From Caldilineaceae bacterium (GTDB lineage Bacteria > Chloroflexota > Anaerolineae > Caldilineales > Caldilineaceae): a DNA stretch of 43,998 nucleotides. Below are positions 16,801 to 24,213 of this stretch, one piece after another. The notes below the pieces were generated by a model. It made no database searches, was not told where the DNA came from, and saw only the letters and a program-made list of their open reading frames with translations. The translations under genes and the position numbers were made by a program. The first letter of the stretch is position 1. The number at the start of each line of letters is the position of its first letter. Location of the stretch: contig JACKBC010000055.1 of the NCBI GenBank assembly GCA_020634755.1, positions 1 to 43,998 on the forward strand, given 5' to 3'.

Positions 16801-18795
16801 TTACTCGCACCTGTTCACCGCAGGGCAGGCGCCGGGCGTATCCGTCCAGCCGCACCACGGGCCCGATTTGGTGGTGACGGTGTTGCGCCAGCAGCCTTGC
16901 AATTTGCTAATGTCCAGGTTGGTGTGGGTAAAGCGGAAGAAGCCCTGGTCATTGGCGGCCGCATAGTAGGAGCCGGTGACGCTATACTCTTGGCGGCTGC
17001 CAAACAGATCGAACTGGCCGTTGATGGTGCCAGTGGTGGCGCCGTTGTAGTAACGCCCGCTGATGGCGGCGCCGGTCTGCGCCATTTCTACCCACCCCTT
17101 GCCGTTGTGGGTGAGCCAGGTACCGCTAAAGCCACAGCCCGCCGGCAGCGGACCGCTGCGCACGCCGCACCACTGGTAACTGTTGCCGCTGGCGTTGATC
17201 CAGTTGCCGCGAAAGCCTTGGCCGTTGTCGACCAGGCGCAAGCGAACGGGCGTGCCGCGGCTGGTGGTGGCCGACAGCGTATCACCGGACACGGCGCCGG
17301 TAAAGGTGGTCGCGCTGCCGCTGCCGTATTGCACATATTGGCCCGACACCTGGCTGCCCGCCTGGTTAATGGTGATTTCGGCAAAGTTGCTCTGCCACGT
17401 ACCATTGAAGGTGTTGGTTGGCGGTGGACTCGGAACGGCCCCAATGGTAAACGTGCCGCCGCCCAACACTTGGCCGGTGGAGGCATCGGTAAATTCAAGC
17501 CGCCATTCGCCGTTGGCAAAGACGCCGCCGGGTGCATAATAGGTATGCTCGAAGCCGCTGGTGGCAGTGCGGTTGGTGGACCAGCTCACGTTGCTGCGCG
17601 TGTGATAGCGCTGCCCGTTGAGGGTCCAACGATGCTGGATGCGGCTGTTGAGCGGTAAGTTTGCATAGCGCCAGTTCACCTCAATGCGCCCCAAGGTGGG
17701 CGAGAAATTGGTGGCTGGATCGGTACAGCGCATGTTCTGATCCAGGCTGGTGCAAAAGACCAGGTCTGTGACCACAGGCATCAATGGCTCGCCAACGGGT
17801 TCCAGCCAGTATTCATTGGCGCTGGCGCCTTCGCTGGTCCAGCCCATCTGGCCCGTATCGGCCTGGACGTACCACCAAACCCAACGGTCGGCGCAGCGCG
17901 GTCCGTCTATGAGCGTCATGCCCACGCCGGGCTGGATTGGCGAGCCGGTAGGGCTGGCCTGGCGCGCTGGCTGGCTGCGCACCGTGTTGGGCTTGGGCGG
18001 TTGCGGGGCCACGCGGGCGCGCATCCCCTTTTGCAGGCGCGTGGGATAGGTGTTGGGGCAAACCTGGCTTGCTGGACGGTCACTATTGTTGTCAACATCT
18101 CTTTCACTCAGCATCTGTAGACGCCCGCTTTGCAGGCGATAGGTTTGCACAACGTGGCGCGTCGCCATAATCCCAGAATCATTGGGGCCTTTGGTGACCA
18201 TATCAAGTATGATTGCTCCGTCATTCTGAATGTGCAAAGAGTTGATCTGGATGCGGTCTTGCAGGTATTGGGCATCGGCCTCAATCAGCCCCGCTTGGGC
18301 GCCAATCATCACGTGCAGGCTGTAAAAGCGCCCGGTAGTATTGGCGGTCTGCTCCATCAAGATGGTGGCGGCGTCGGCCACACCATCGCCATTTACATCA
18401 CCTTGCGCCGAAGGTCCCATGAGCGTCACTTCAACCTGACCGTTAGGGCCTGGGCGCACAGCGTGACCATCGCGCAGCGTAATGTAGCCCGTATCGCTCA
18501 CCAGCATGGAATAGGTGGCATTGGCCAACAGCGCGTCGATATCCGGCCCGCTAGCTGGCCGCCCGGGGATGTTAATGCGATCGCCAATTTCAATACGATT
18601 GATGTTGACAATCTGCGGGTTCGCCTGACGCAACGCGCTCAACGTGACGCCGCATTTTCTGGCGATTTTTGCCATTGTATCTCCGGCTTGCACAATGTAT
18701 GGATTGGTGGGGCACAAATCGCTTTGGGCGCGCCCCGTCTGTGGCAGCAGAGAGAGGATAATGCCAAGCAGAAGGACGGTGATTTGCTTTTTCAT
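16801..18795 (-). CDS. Secreted LysM-SH3 surface protein, paralogue 2
   Basis: The start at 18795 (MKKQITVLLLGIILSLLPQTGRAQ) has GAGG about 9 nt upstream and a complete signal peptide. The 664-residue product carries LysM (about 28-74, NPYIVQAGDTMAKIARKCGV), the DVNGDGVAD calcium-like loop, an SH3-type segment (WWYVQADTGQMGWTSEG), a separate beta domain not found in paralogue 1 (VTDLVFCTSLDQNMRC...YAPGGVFANGEWRLEF), and the two C-terminal repeats ending SGPWCGWTDTPGACPAVNRCE. Its LysM-coding DNA is nearly identical to that of the 3438-5462 gene (for example 5162-5240 against 18510-18589), while the middle differs. It is likely wall-bound. The open frame continues upstream through a membrane-helix-like segment, listed separately. 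Confidence 0.8.
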   Translation of the reverse strand: MKKQITVLLLGIILSLLPQTGRAQSDLCPTNPYIVQAGDTMAKIARKCGVTLSALRQANPQIVNINRIEIGDRINIPGRPASGPDIDALLANATYSMLVSDTGYITLRDGHAVRPGPNGQVEVTLMGPSAQGDVNGDGVADAATILMEQTANTTGRFYSLHVMIGAQAGLIEADAQYLQDRIQINSLHIQNDGAIILDMVTKGPNDSGIMATRHVVQTYRLQSGRLQMLSERDVDNNSDRPASQVCPNTYPTRLQKGMRARVAPQPPKPNTVRSQPARQASPTGSPIQPGVGMTLIDGPRCADRWVWWYVQADTGQMGWTSEGASANEYWLEPVGEPLMPVVTDLVFCTSLDQNMRCTDPATNFSPTLGRIEVNWRYANLPLNSRIQHRWTLNGQRYHTRSNVSWSTNRTATSGFEHTYYAPGGVFANGEWRLEFTDASTGQVLGGGTFTIGAVPSPPPTNTFNGTWQSNFAEITINQAGSQVSGQYVQYGSGSATTFTGAVSGDTLSATTSRGTPVRLRLVDNGQGFRGNWINASGNSYQWCGVRSGPLPAGCGFSGTWLTHNGKGWVEMAQTGAAISGRYYNGATTGTINGQFDLFGSRQEYSVTGSYYAAANDQGFFRFTHTNLDISKLQGCWRNTVTTKSGPWCGWTDTPGACPAVNRCE

Positions 18796-18936
18796 CTGTA
18801 TTACCTCGTTTTCCAATGCGCCCACCCGCCGCCACAACCGATAGAGCAGATAGACGACGGCCAGGGGTATACCTATTTCCCAGAGCAACGCTGGGAGTAC
18901 TAAGAGAATTTCAAAAGGTCCAGGAGCGGGAAGTAT
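18796..18936 (-). other. In-frame membrane-helix segment upstream of the LysM start
   Basis: The 47 codons before the LysM ATG are open in the same frame and read ILPAPGPFEILLVLPALL..., a hydrophobic helix followed by YRLWRRVGALENEV, like a small single-span membrane protein. TAGGAG (18946-18951) sits at ribosome-binding distance from an ATA codon at 18936, but no ATG, GTG or TTG is at that spacing. It could be an unusual start giving a longer two-helix form, a decayed small gene, or chance. Confidence 0.3.
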
Positions 18937-18969
18937 GTGATTATCTCCTAAATGGGAAACGGCGCATAT

Positions 18970-19003
18970 GCGGGTCAGCAACCCGCTAAGGTTGCTGACC
19001 CGC
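18970..19003 (-). terminator. Perfect 14-bp hairpin after the ABM-like gene
   Basis: GCGGGTCAGCAACC (18970-18983) and GGTTGCTGACCCGC (18990-19003) pair perfectly around a 6-nt loop, starting 46 nt past the stop of the 19050-19373 gene. There is no T tract. It separates the OsmC/ABM cluster from the LysM-SARP operon. Confidence 0.55.
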
Positions 19004-19049
19004 ACGAACAATTCTTTATTCCTTCTCTGCCATAACCCTCACCAGGAAC

Positions 19050-19373
19050 CTAACGCTCCAATGCCAGCAACTGAGTCATACTAGGCGGCGTGGCCCAAGC
19101 GCCTGCGGGCAGCGATGCCGCATAGTTCGTGTATGTGTCGCCCGATATGTGAGCTTTCCAATCCGCTTCACTTTCCCAGACGCCAAGCAGCATAATTTGT
19201 GTGGGGTCATCCTCGCGCTGATAGAAATCGTATCGGATCGTGCCCGGCTCCTGTCGGCTCTCCTGGGCCAGCAGCATTTGGGCCTTGGTCAGTGTGTCCA
19301 AATGCTCCAGAGCCGCTGTGCCGTGAAAGAGTGCAACAAAGCCTGCTGCCTCCGTCTCAATCCGTAGTTTCAT
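19050..19373 (-). CDS. ABM-type monooxygenase-like small protein
   Basis: The 107-residue protein has the ferredoxin-like dimeric alpha/beta barrel pattern of antibiotic biosynthesis monooxygenase/YgiN proteins: an opening strand (GFVALFHGTAA), a helix (LDTLTKAQMLLAQESRQEPGTI), then RYDFYQREDDPTQIMLLGVWESEADWKAHISGD. Known relatives oxidise quinols or act as small-molecule-binding dimers without cofactor. Its start lies 17 bp inside the 3' end of the OsmC-YdhR fusion gene, so translation is probably coupled, and both partners carry the same fold class. No signal peptide is visible, so it should be cytoplasmic while its partner is exported, which is odd for a direct complex. Confidence 0.78.
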   Translation of the reverse strand: MKLRIETEAAGFVALFHGTAALEHLDTLTKAQMLLAQESRQEPGTIRYDFYQREDDPTQIMLLGVWESEADWKAHISGDTYTNYAASLPAGAWATPPSMTQLLALER

Positions 19374-21111
19374 CTTCGGTCACCGTGATGGGGGCGTAGG
19401 TAATAATGCTCTCCGCGGCCATCACCTGGAAGGTTGAGATTTCGTGGCCGCTCAAGGCCGGGTGACCCTTCACGGCACCAAATAGCTCGCTCTCCATGTA
19501 GGCTTCCAGCGAGTCGGCGTCGGCGAAGTAGTAGACCGCGCCAGCCGTCTTTTCCTCTGGGTTTAATGTCCATACCTTCCAGACCAGACCGGGGATCGCG
19601 GCAAACTCTTCGGCCAGCGGCGAGACTTCGGCTATATATTCCTCGGCTGTATCGAAGTCATAGGTGAATTCCACGTCCAGCAACATGCCTGCTTCACCGC
19701 TCTCGTCCGCCATTCCTTCCATCGACCGCAGGTTTGCATAGGTGACGAGTGACTCGCTGCGCATGACGTCGTAGGTCCGAATGCGATGCTCGCTCAGCGC
19801 CGGATGACCTTTGACGGCGCCAAAGAGTTCACTGTCCATATACGCCTGGCGAACGGCTGCATCTTCGAACAGATAGACTGCACCCGCCCGCTGCGTCTCT
19901 GGATCGAGCGTCCAAGTCTTCCAAACGAGGCCGGGGATCGCGGCAAACTGTTCGGCCAGGGGTGAGACCTCGGCGACGTACTCCTCTGCGCTGTCAAAGT
20001 CATAGGTGAATGTTACGTCTAGTATCGCTGTGCCTTCACCCACCATATAGTTTGTCACCTCAATCGGCGCCGAACGCTCAAAGGTGGTGTAGATGGGGCA
20101 GCGTTGGCTAAACTGCTCGGCCATCATGGCGGCCTCTTCGTGGGTGGGTCCGTCCACGTGTATGTTGACGCGGAAGGCGCGAATGCGTGGGTTCACGTCG
20201 GCGCCGGCCACGCCGCGCGGATCCAGGTCGGCTTCCACCGTGGCCATAGCGGAATGCAGCGGAATGTCCTGCTCGCGGGCCACGGCTTCGTAGATCATGA
20301 GGCCGCAAGCGGGCAGCGCCGCAATGAAGGCATCCAGCGGGTTGACTTCCTCATTGGGGCCGTTGATGGGCGGCACCGAATCAAAGATCCAGTGGTTGCC
20401 GCGGGCGGACATGACGCTGCGCCCAAACTCGATCATGCGACCGCTGGCGCCGGGCATGGCCAACTCCAGCTCCTCGTCTTCAATGTCGTTATCTACAATC
20501 GGTTGGGCCTCGGTGGCAAAAGGCTCTTGCTCTTCGCCATCCACCACGTTGGTCACGTCGATGTCCGCCGAAAGAGCCAACGTGGTGTAGATGGGGCAGC
20601 GCGTGCTAAAGGCGGCGGCCATCATGGCGGCTTCTTCTGGCGTGGGACCATCTACGTTCATGGTCACATGGAAGGCGCGCACGCGCGGGTTGACGGGCGC
20701 ACCGGCCACGCCCCGTGGATCGATTTCGCCCTGTACGGTGGCCGACAGGTTGCTGGTCTCAATCTCCTGTTCAATGCCCACGGCTTCATAAATGTACATG
20801 CCGCAGGCTATCAGCGCGCTCAACATGCCGTCCAGCGGGTTGACCTCTTCGTTGGGGCCATTGATGGGCGGCACCGAATCGTAGATATAGTGGTTGCCCC
20901 GCGCCGAGATGAGGACGCGCCCAGGGCGCACCAGATCCGCGGTGGCGCGGGCCGTCACCAATTGCACCTCTTCATCATCTTCCTGGCCGGGCGCAGATGC
21001 GGCTTCGCCGGACGCGATACCCTCTGCTGGGTGCGCCAGCACAGTGGCGCTAGGCAGCACCAGCGCCACTATTAGCGCCAGCAGCACAATTTCTTGCAAA
21101 TACTTTATCAT
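19357..21111 (-). CDS. Exported OsmC-OsmC-YdhR-YdhR four-domain fusion
   Basis: The start at 21111 has AAGGAG eight bases upstream. Residues 1-27 form a signal peptide (LLALIVALVLPSATVLAHP). Two OsmC-like domains follow (about 50-190 and 215-355). Each has NGPNEEVNPLD with a downstream first cysteine (C103, C269, in ACG) and RCPIYTT with the second (C172, C338), the Cys pair that reduces peroxides in OsmC/Ohr proteins. Two YdhR-like alpha/beta barrel domains come next (about 363-460 and 477-575), each with FTYDF, EVSPLAE, AAIPGLVWK and SELFGAVKGHPALS. Each half is clearly a tandem duplication. OsmC proteins are normally single-domain and cytoplasmic, so an exported double fusion is unusual. 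It is linked to a DUF4242 gene upstream and an ABM-like gene downstream. Peroxide or electrophile handling outside the membrane is the inferred role. Confidence 0.82.
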   Translation of the reverse strand: MIKYLQEIVLLALIVALVLPSATVLAHPAEGIASGEAASAPGQEDDEEVQLVTARATADLVRPGRVLISARGNHYIYDSVPPINGPNEEVNPLDGMLSALIACGMYIYEAVGIEQEIETSNLSATVQGEIDPRGVAGAPVNPRVRAFHVTMNVDGPTPEEAAMMAAAFSTRCPIYTTLALSADIDVTNVVDGEEQEPFATEAQPIVDNDIEDEELELAMPGASGRMIEFGRSVMSARGNHWIFDSVPPINGPNEEVNPLDAFIAALPACGLMIYEAVAREQDIPLHSAMATVEADLDPRGVAGADVNPRIRAFRVNIHVDGPTHEEAAMMAEQFSQRCPIYTTFERSAPIEVTNYMVGEGTAILDVTFTYDFDSAEEYVAEVSPLAEQFAAIPGLVWKTWTLDPETQRAGAVYLFEDAAVRQAYMDSELFGAVKGHPALSEHRIRTYDVMRSESLVTYANLRSMEGMADESGEAGMLLDVEFTYDFDTAEEYIAEVSPLAEEFAAIPGLVWKVWTLNPEEKTAGAVYYFADADSLEAYMESELFGAVKGHPALSGHEISTFQVMAAESIITYAPITVTEDETTD

Positions 21112-21203
21112 GAAAACACTCCTTGTGGCATTGATAAAACAATATATAATAGGCGCCAGGCGGTGAAGCAGCGGAGCAGGGAAACAATAATCACCCCTTT
21201 ACT

Positions 21204-21243
21204 CTGTCACCTTGTCACCATTTCACCCTGTCATCCTGTTACC
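21204..21243. repeat. Degenerate 8-bp tandem repeat, five units
   Basis: Five consecutive octamers, CTGTCACC, TTGTCACC, ATTTCACC, CTGTCATC and CTGTTACC, run up to and across the stop codon of the DUF4242 gene (21239-21241). They resemble short tandemly repeated sequences common in intergenic DNA of filamentous bacteria. No coding meaning is apparent. Confidence 0.55.
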
Positions 21244-21514
21244 CTTCGGCTGTCGTCGGGTCAATAATCGCCTTGACCTGGCTAATCTTGCTGGCCGGGA
21301 AGCCCGACTTTTCAGCGTGCTGGCGAATCAGTTCTTCCGAGGGGGCAATGTAGACACAGAAGGTCTTGTTGTCGACCACGTAGCTGTGCAGCCACTGGAT
21401 GTCCGTACCCAACTCACCGAGGACGCTGCACGATTTCTGGGCGGCGCCAACTACTTCCTGGGGAGACAGGTTCCCAATACCGGGGATTTCGCGTTCGATT
21501 ACATACTTTGGCAT
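21239..21514 (-). CDS. DUF4242 family protein
   Basis: I start at 21514 (MPKYVIEREIPGIG) with AAGGAG six bases upstream; the longest frame adds 17 residues. The 91-residue product matches the DUF4242 pattern: an opening MxKYVIEREIPG, a helix with AAQKSCSVLGELG, then IQWLHSYVVDNKTFCVYIAPSEELIRQHAEKSGFPASKISQV. The family has a ferredoxin-like fold and some members bind nickel; the function is generally unknown. It lies 127 bp upstream of the OsmC-YdhR fusion on the same strand and may be co-expressed. No signal peptide is seen. Confidence 0.82.
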   Translation of the reverse strand: MPKYVIEREIPGIGNLSPQEVVGAAQKSCSVLGELGTDIQWLHSYVVDNKTFCVYIAPSEELIRQHAEKSGFPASKISQVKAIIDPTTAEG

Positions 21515-21670
21515 ATATAGCTCCTTATTGTTGCGGATTGACTTATTGCTGCCCACATGAGGCAACGCTGGTCACTGTAGCATCGAGTAAATATCTATGG
21601 ACTATCCAATAGCTAATCATCAACTAATTTGCATAAGTCGTTTTGCTGCAGGCCCGGCGCAAAAGATGGG

Positions 21671-21712
21671 CAACAAAAAAGGCGAAAGCATTTGCTTTCG
21701 CCTTTTTTGTTG
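21671..21712 (-). terminator. Bidirectional Rho-independent terminator
   Basis: A 20-bp perfect palindromic stem (21671-21690 with 21693-21712) has a GC-rich core GGCGAAAGCA/TGCTTTCGCC, a TT loop, and an A run before and T run after, so it works in either direction. It lies 41 bp past the MFS gene stop on the minus strand. It is the only classical terminator with a T tract in the minus-strand blocks. Confidence 0.85.
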
Positions 21713-21753
21713 CTGATAAAGTCTATCTTATGGCGGGCCGTGCACGCTATTTA

Positions 21754-23085
21754 TTATGCTGGCGTAGTTGGTATGGCATCGGCCAACGTGTTCTCTGGTT
21801 GCTTATAGCGCAGGGCGCGTAACGCCACAAACAGGGCCGCCAGCGCCATAAACAGCGCTACCACAAAAAGCGAGCGGTAGCCAAAGCGCGCCGCCAGAAG
21901 CCCGCCAATGACGGGTGTAATCAGCGAAACCAGTGCCGAAACCGTGTTGGACAGACCCACGTAGATTGGCCGCTGATCGGCATCGGCATAGTCCACCACC
22001 CAATTCATGTAGGCGGCAAAGAGATTGCTGCTGGCCGCTAACCCAGACATGAGAAAGCCCACATATAGGGGCAGGGGCCCCAGCCCTTGCCCGGGAGATG
22101 CTGCCGACAACGCACAGAGCGGCATGAGAACAGACGCCGCCAGCGCCAGCCGGATAAAGAGCACGTTGTTGCGTTCGCCCAGCCAGGTGTAGGCAAATGC
22201 GCCCACCATGCTGCCCACCGTGTACATGGAGAGCAGCCACGGCACGGCCACGTCGCTGGATAGCCCCAACTGCACGGTGGCGTAGCCCACGTAAAATGGC
22301 GCCGCCATCATAAACAGATTGGTCAACATGCGGATCAGAATAAAGGCGCGAAAGGGCTTGTCATCACGCAGGACGCGTCCCAAGTCGGGCAGAAATTCAC
22401 GCAGCGCCGGCACCTTGGCGACCGCCTTGCCGCCCGGCAGTTCGTGAAAAAAGAGCCCCGGTACAATCGAAATGACAAAAATCAGGCCCGATATGCCAAA
22501 GAGGATTGCATAGTTGTTGGGAAACCCAGGTCCCTCGGCGCCTAGAATAACCCCAATCAGCGGGGAAATCAGCAGCATGATCAGCGCCGTTGCCATTGTC
22601 GTAATACCAAACATGCGCGCCCGCCAGCGCGCATTCAAGCTGGTTCCGGCCAGGTCGGCCCAAGGCACGCCGACCACACCGTCACCAAAGGCCGCAATGC
22701 TGTACGCAATGAAAAATGCTGCCAAAATCAGGCTCGGCTTGTCCCGACCCAACCAAGCTGTGAGGCCGGCAAAGAGCAAAATCACAAAGCGCACGGGAAT
22801 GTTTGGCCCCACAAACCACCATTTTTTGCGTTCATAGCGCACAACATAGCGCGCAATCAGCAGCTGGGGCAGCGTAAAGCCAATGGTAAAAAGGTTGCCG
22901 CTGAGGCCAATGAGTATTTCCGAATCGGTGAGCTGGCGCACAAAATCGGGGATGACGGTGTTGGCGCCGATAATGCTCATGGCCAGCGTGAACAAGATGC
23001 TGTCGATAAGAAAACTAACAAAATTACGGCGATAGACCTTTTCGCGATCCGCCGCCGAAATCATGGTCATAACTGAATGTGTCAT
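21754..23085 (-). CDS. Major facilitator superfamily transporter
   Basis: The 443-residue membrane protein begins MTHSVMTMISAADREKVYRRNF. The longer frame adds 71 residues of repeat translation (HRHDL repeated, LRRACVSP) and is rejected. About 11-12 hydrophobic segments are visible, with an MFS-like A-motif region (GLSGNLFTIGFTLPQLLIARYVVRYERKKW) and the loop GVPWADLAGTSLNARWRARMFGI, typical of a Chloroflexota/actinobacterial MFS clade. The substrate is unknown. There is no strong Shine-Dalgarno; starts at 23070 or 23064 are possible. The upstream spacer is unusually repeat-rich, and a strong terminator follows. Confidence 0.8.
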   Translation of the reverse strand: MTHSVMTMISAADREKVYRRNFVSFLIDSILFTLAMSIIGANTVIPDFVRQLTDSEILIGLSGNLFTIGFTLPQLLIARYVVRYERKKWWFVGPNIPVRFVILLFAGLTAWLGRDKPSLILAAFFIAYSIAAFGDGVVGVPWADLAGTSLNARWRARMFGITTMATALIMLLISPLIGVILGAEGPGFPNNYAILFGISGLIFVISIVPGLFFHELPGGKAVAKVPALREFLPDLGRVLRDDKPFRAFILIRMLTNLFMMAAPFYVGYATVQLGLSSDVAVPWLLSMYTVGSMVGAFAYTWLGERNNVLFIRLALAASVLMPLCALSAASPGQGLGPLPLYVGFLMSGLAASSNLFAAYMNWVVDYADADQRPIYVGLSNTVSALVSLITPVIGGLLAARFGYRSLFVVALFMALAALFVALRALRYKQPENTLADAIPTTPA

Positions 23086-23105
23086 ATACCAGTCAATTCT
23101 AATTG

Positions 23106-23184
23106 GACTTACGCAAGCCCGGCGTAAAAATTGCCAGGTCTGCAAGCCGCGCAGTCCTGGCGATGCACAGACGCTGCGTAAGTC
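23106..23184. repeat. Family A palindromic element, copy 3 (best preserved ends)
   Basis: Seventy-nine bp from GACTTACGCAAGC to GCTGCGTAAGTC, with an inner stem GCCAGGTCTGC (23133-23143) against GCAGTCCTGGC (23151-23161), 10 of 11 paired. It lies 21 bp upstream of the MFS start. Its right end runs directly into a 15-bp tandem array made of the same end sequence. Confidence 0.7.
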
Positions 23185-23364
23185 GTGTCTATGTAAGTAG
23201 TGTCTATGTAAGTCGTGTCTATGTAAGTCGTGTCTAAATAAATCGGTTGATCCAGAAGTTCGACTTTTCTCAGAAGTCGAACTTCTTCTGAACAACACTG
23301 AAGTGCGTAACTCCCGTAAGTAAGTCGTGTCTGTATAAGTCGTGTTTGTATGAGACGTGTCGAT
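23178..23364. repeat. 15-bp tandem array in two blocks flanking a hairpin
   Basis: Four units of GTAAGTCGTGTCTAT lie at 23178-23237 and three degenerate units at 23320-23364. The unit starts with GTAAGTC, the end of family A copy 3, so it looks like amplification of an element end. A perfect 13-bp stem lies between the blocks. The region separates the HAD gene stop (23383) from the MFS start. Units are close to identical and have no unique spacers, so it is not CRISPR. Confidence 0.7.
23254..23286. terminator. Perfect 13-bp hairpin between HAD and MFS genes
   Basis: AGAAGTTCGACTT (23254-23266) pairs with AAGTCGAACTTCT (23274-23286) around TTCTCAG. It lies about 100 nt past the HAD stop on the minus strand and has no adjacent T run, so it is only a candidate terminator and may be another dispersed repeat. 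Confidence 0.4.
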
Positions 23365-23382
23365 TGGTGGGGGTCGTTTCCG

Positions 23383-24210
23383 CTAACAGATTTGCGCGGG
23401 CAATTCGCCAATATGATTCAGCACCAGATCGGGCCTTTGGGCCAGCTTTTCAACATCCGCCGCTTTGGAAACGCCTGACAGCACGGCGCACGTCTGCATG
23501 CCCGCCTGCTGCCCCATCTGAATGTCGGTCTCCAGCCGGTCGCCGACCATCAGGCAGCGCTGTGCAGGAAGCTGCATCAGCTCCATGACCACTTCCACCG
23601 TCAGCGTGGATGGTTTGCCGGCCAGCACGTCCGGGCTACGACCGGTGAGCACTTGCAGCGCGGCCAGCGTGGCGCCGGCGTCGGGGATGGCGCCGCCGGG
23701 CATGGGACAAGTTAGGTCACCGTTGGTGGCATAAAGTTTGGCGCCGCCGATGAGCGCTTGGTAGGCCGTGTTGAGCTTGCGATAGTCCAGCGTGCGGTCA
23801 AACGAGACTACCACGGCGTCAATGCCGGCGGGCTCGATTACCGCCTTTTCGTCCTGTGCCAGCAGTTCGTCCACCACCGTCAGCCCATTGGTGCGCAGCT
23901 CACTAACCAGGTTGGCTTCGCCAATCACATAGAGGCGCTGCGTGGGCGCGTGTTTGGCCAGATAGCGGCCCAATACATAGCCGGATGTGATCACGTGGGC
24001 CGGTTCTGTGGGGATGCCCAGGCGCGTCAATTTCTGCGCATAGGACGCGCGCGGCTCCAACGGCTTGTTGCTGACAAAGAGGACTTTTTTGCCCCGCTGC
24101 CGCAATTCGGCAATAGCCGCCGCCGCACCTGGAATGGCCGACTCGCCCAAATAGACGGTGCCGTCCAGATCAAAGAGAAATCCATCGATGTTTAATAGGG
24201 AGTGGTGCAT
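23383..24210 (-). CDS. HAD-IIA family phosphatase (NagD-like)
   Basis: The 275-residue protein has motif I FLFDLDGTVYLG (nucleophile Asp14, Asp16), motif II VLFVSNKP (Asn in place of the usual Thr/Ser region of class IIA), a C2 cap in the middle (about 90-180) with GGAKLYATNGDLTCP, and motifs III/IV GKPSTLTVEVVME and CLMVGDRLETDIQMGQQAG. This is the layout of NagD/phosphoglycolate-type sugar-phosphate phosphatases. It starts 3 bp after the MATE stop, so the two are co-transcribed. The substrate cannot be told from sequence. It is likely cytoplasmic. Confidence 0.88.
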   Translation of the reverse strand: MHHSLLNIDGFLFDLDGTVYLGESAIPGAAAAIAELRQRGKKVLFVSNKPLEPRASYAQKLTRLGIPTEPAHVITSGYVLGRYLAKHAPTQRLYVIGEANLVSELRTNGLTVVDELLAQDEKAVIEPAGIDAVVVSFDRTLDYRKLNTAYQALIGGAKLYATNGDLTCPMPGGAIPDAGATLAALQVLTGRSPDVLAGKPSTLTVEVVMELMQLPAQRCLMVGDRLETDIQMGQQAGMQTCAVLSGVSKAADVEKLAQRPDLVLNHIGELPAQIC

Positions 24211-24213
24211 CTT

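Noticed and set aside
16789..17658. Long + strand open frame (289 codons) opposite the LysM paralogue 2 gene
   Set aside because: Ala/Gly/Arg-rich composition typical of antisense shadow; the minus strand frame has a signal peptide, LysM and SH3 domains.
20104..21075. Long + strand open frame (323 codons) opposite the OsmC fusion gene
   Set aside because: It is the mirror of a GC-rich repeated coding region, has no ribosome binding site and no recognisable product; the minus strand encodes clear OsmC motifs.
23086..23298. N-terminal extension of the MFS protein (71 residues with HRHDL repeats)
   Set aside because: It is translation of the family A element and its tandem array; MFS homology starts after Met at 23085.
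23178..23364. Possible CRISPR array
   Set aside because: The units are contiguous 15-mers with no unique spacers of 30 or more bases, and no cas gene is nearby; it is a simple tandem array.
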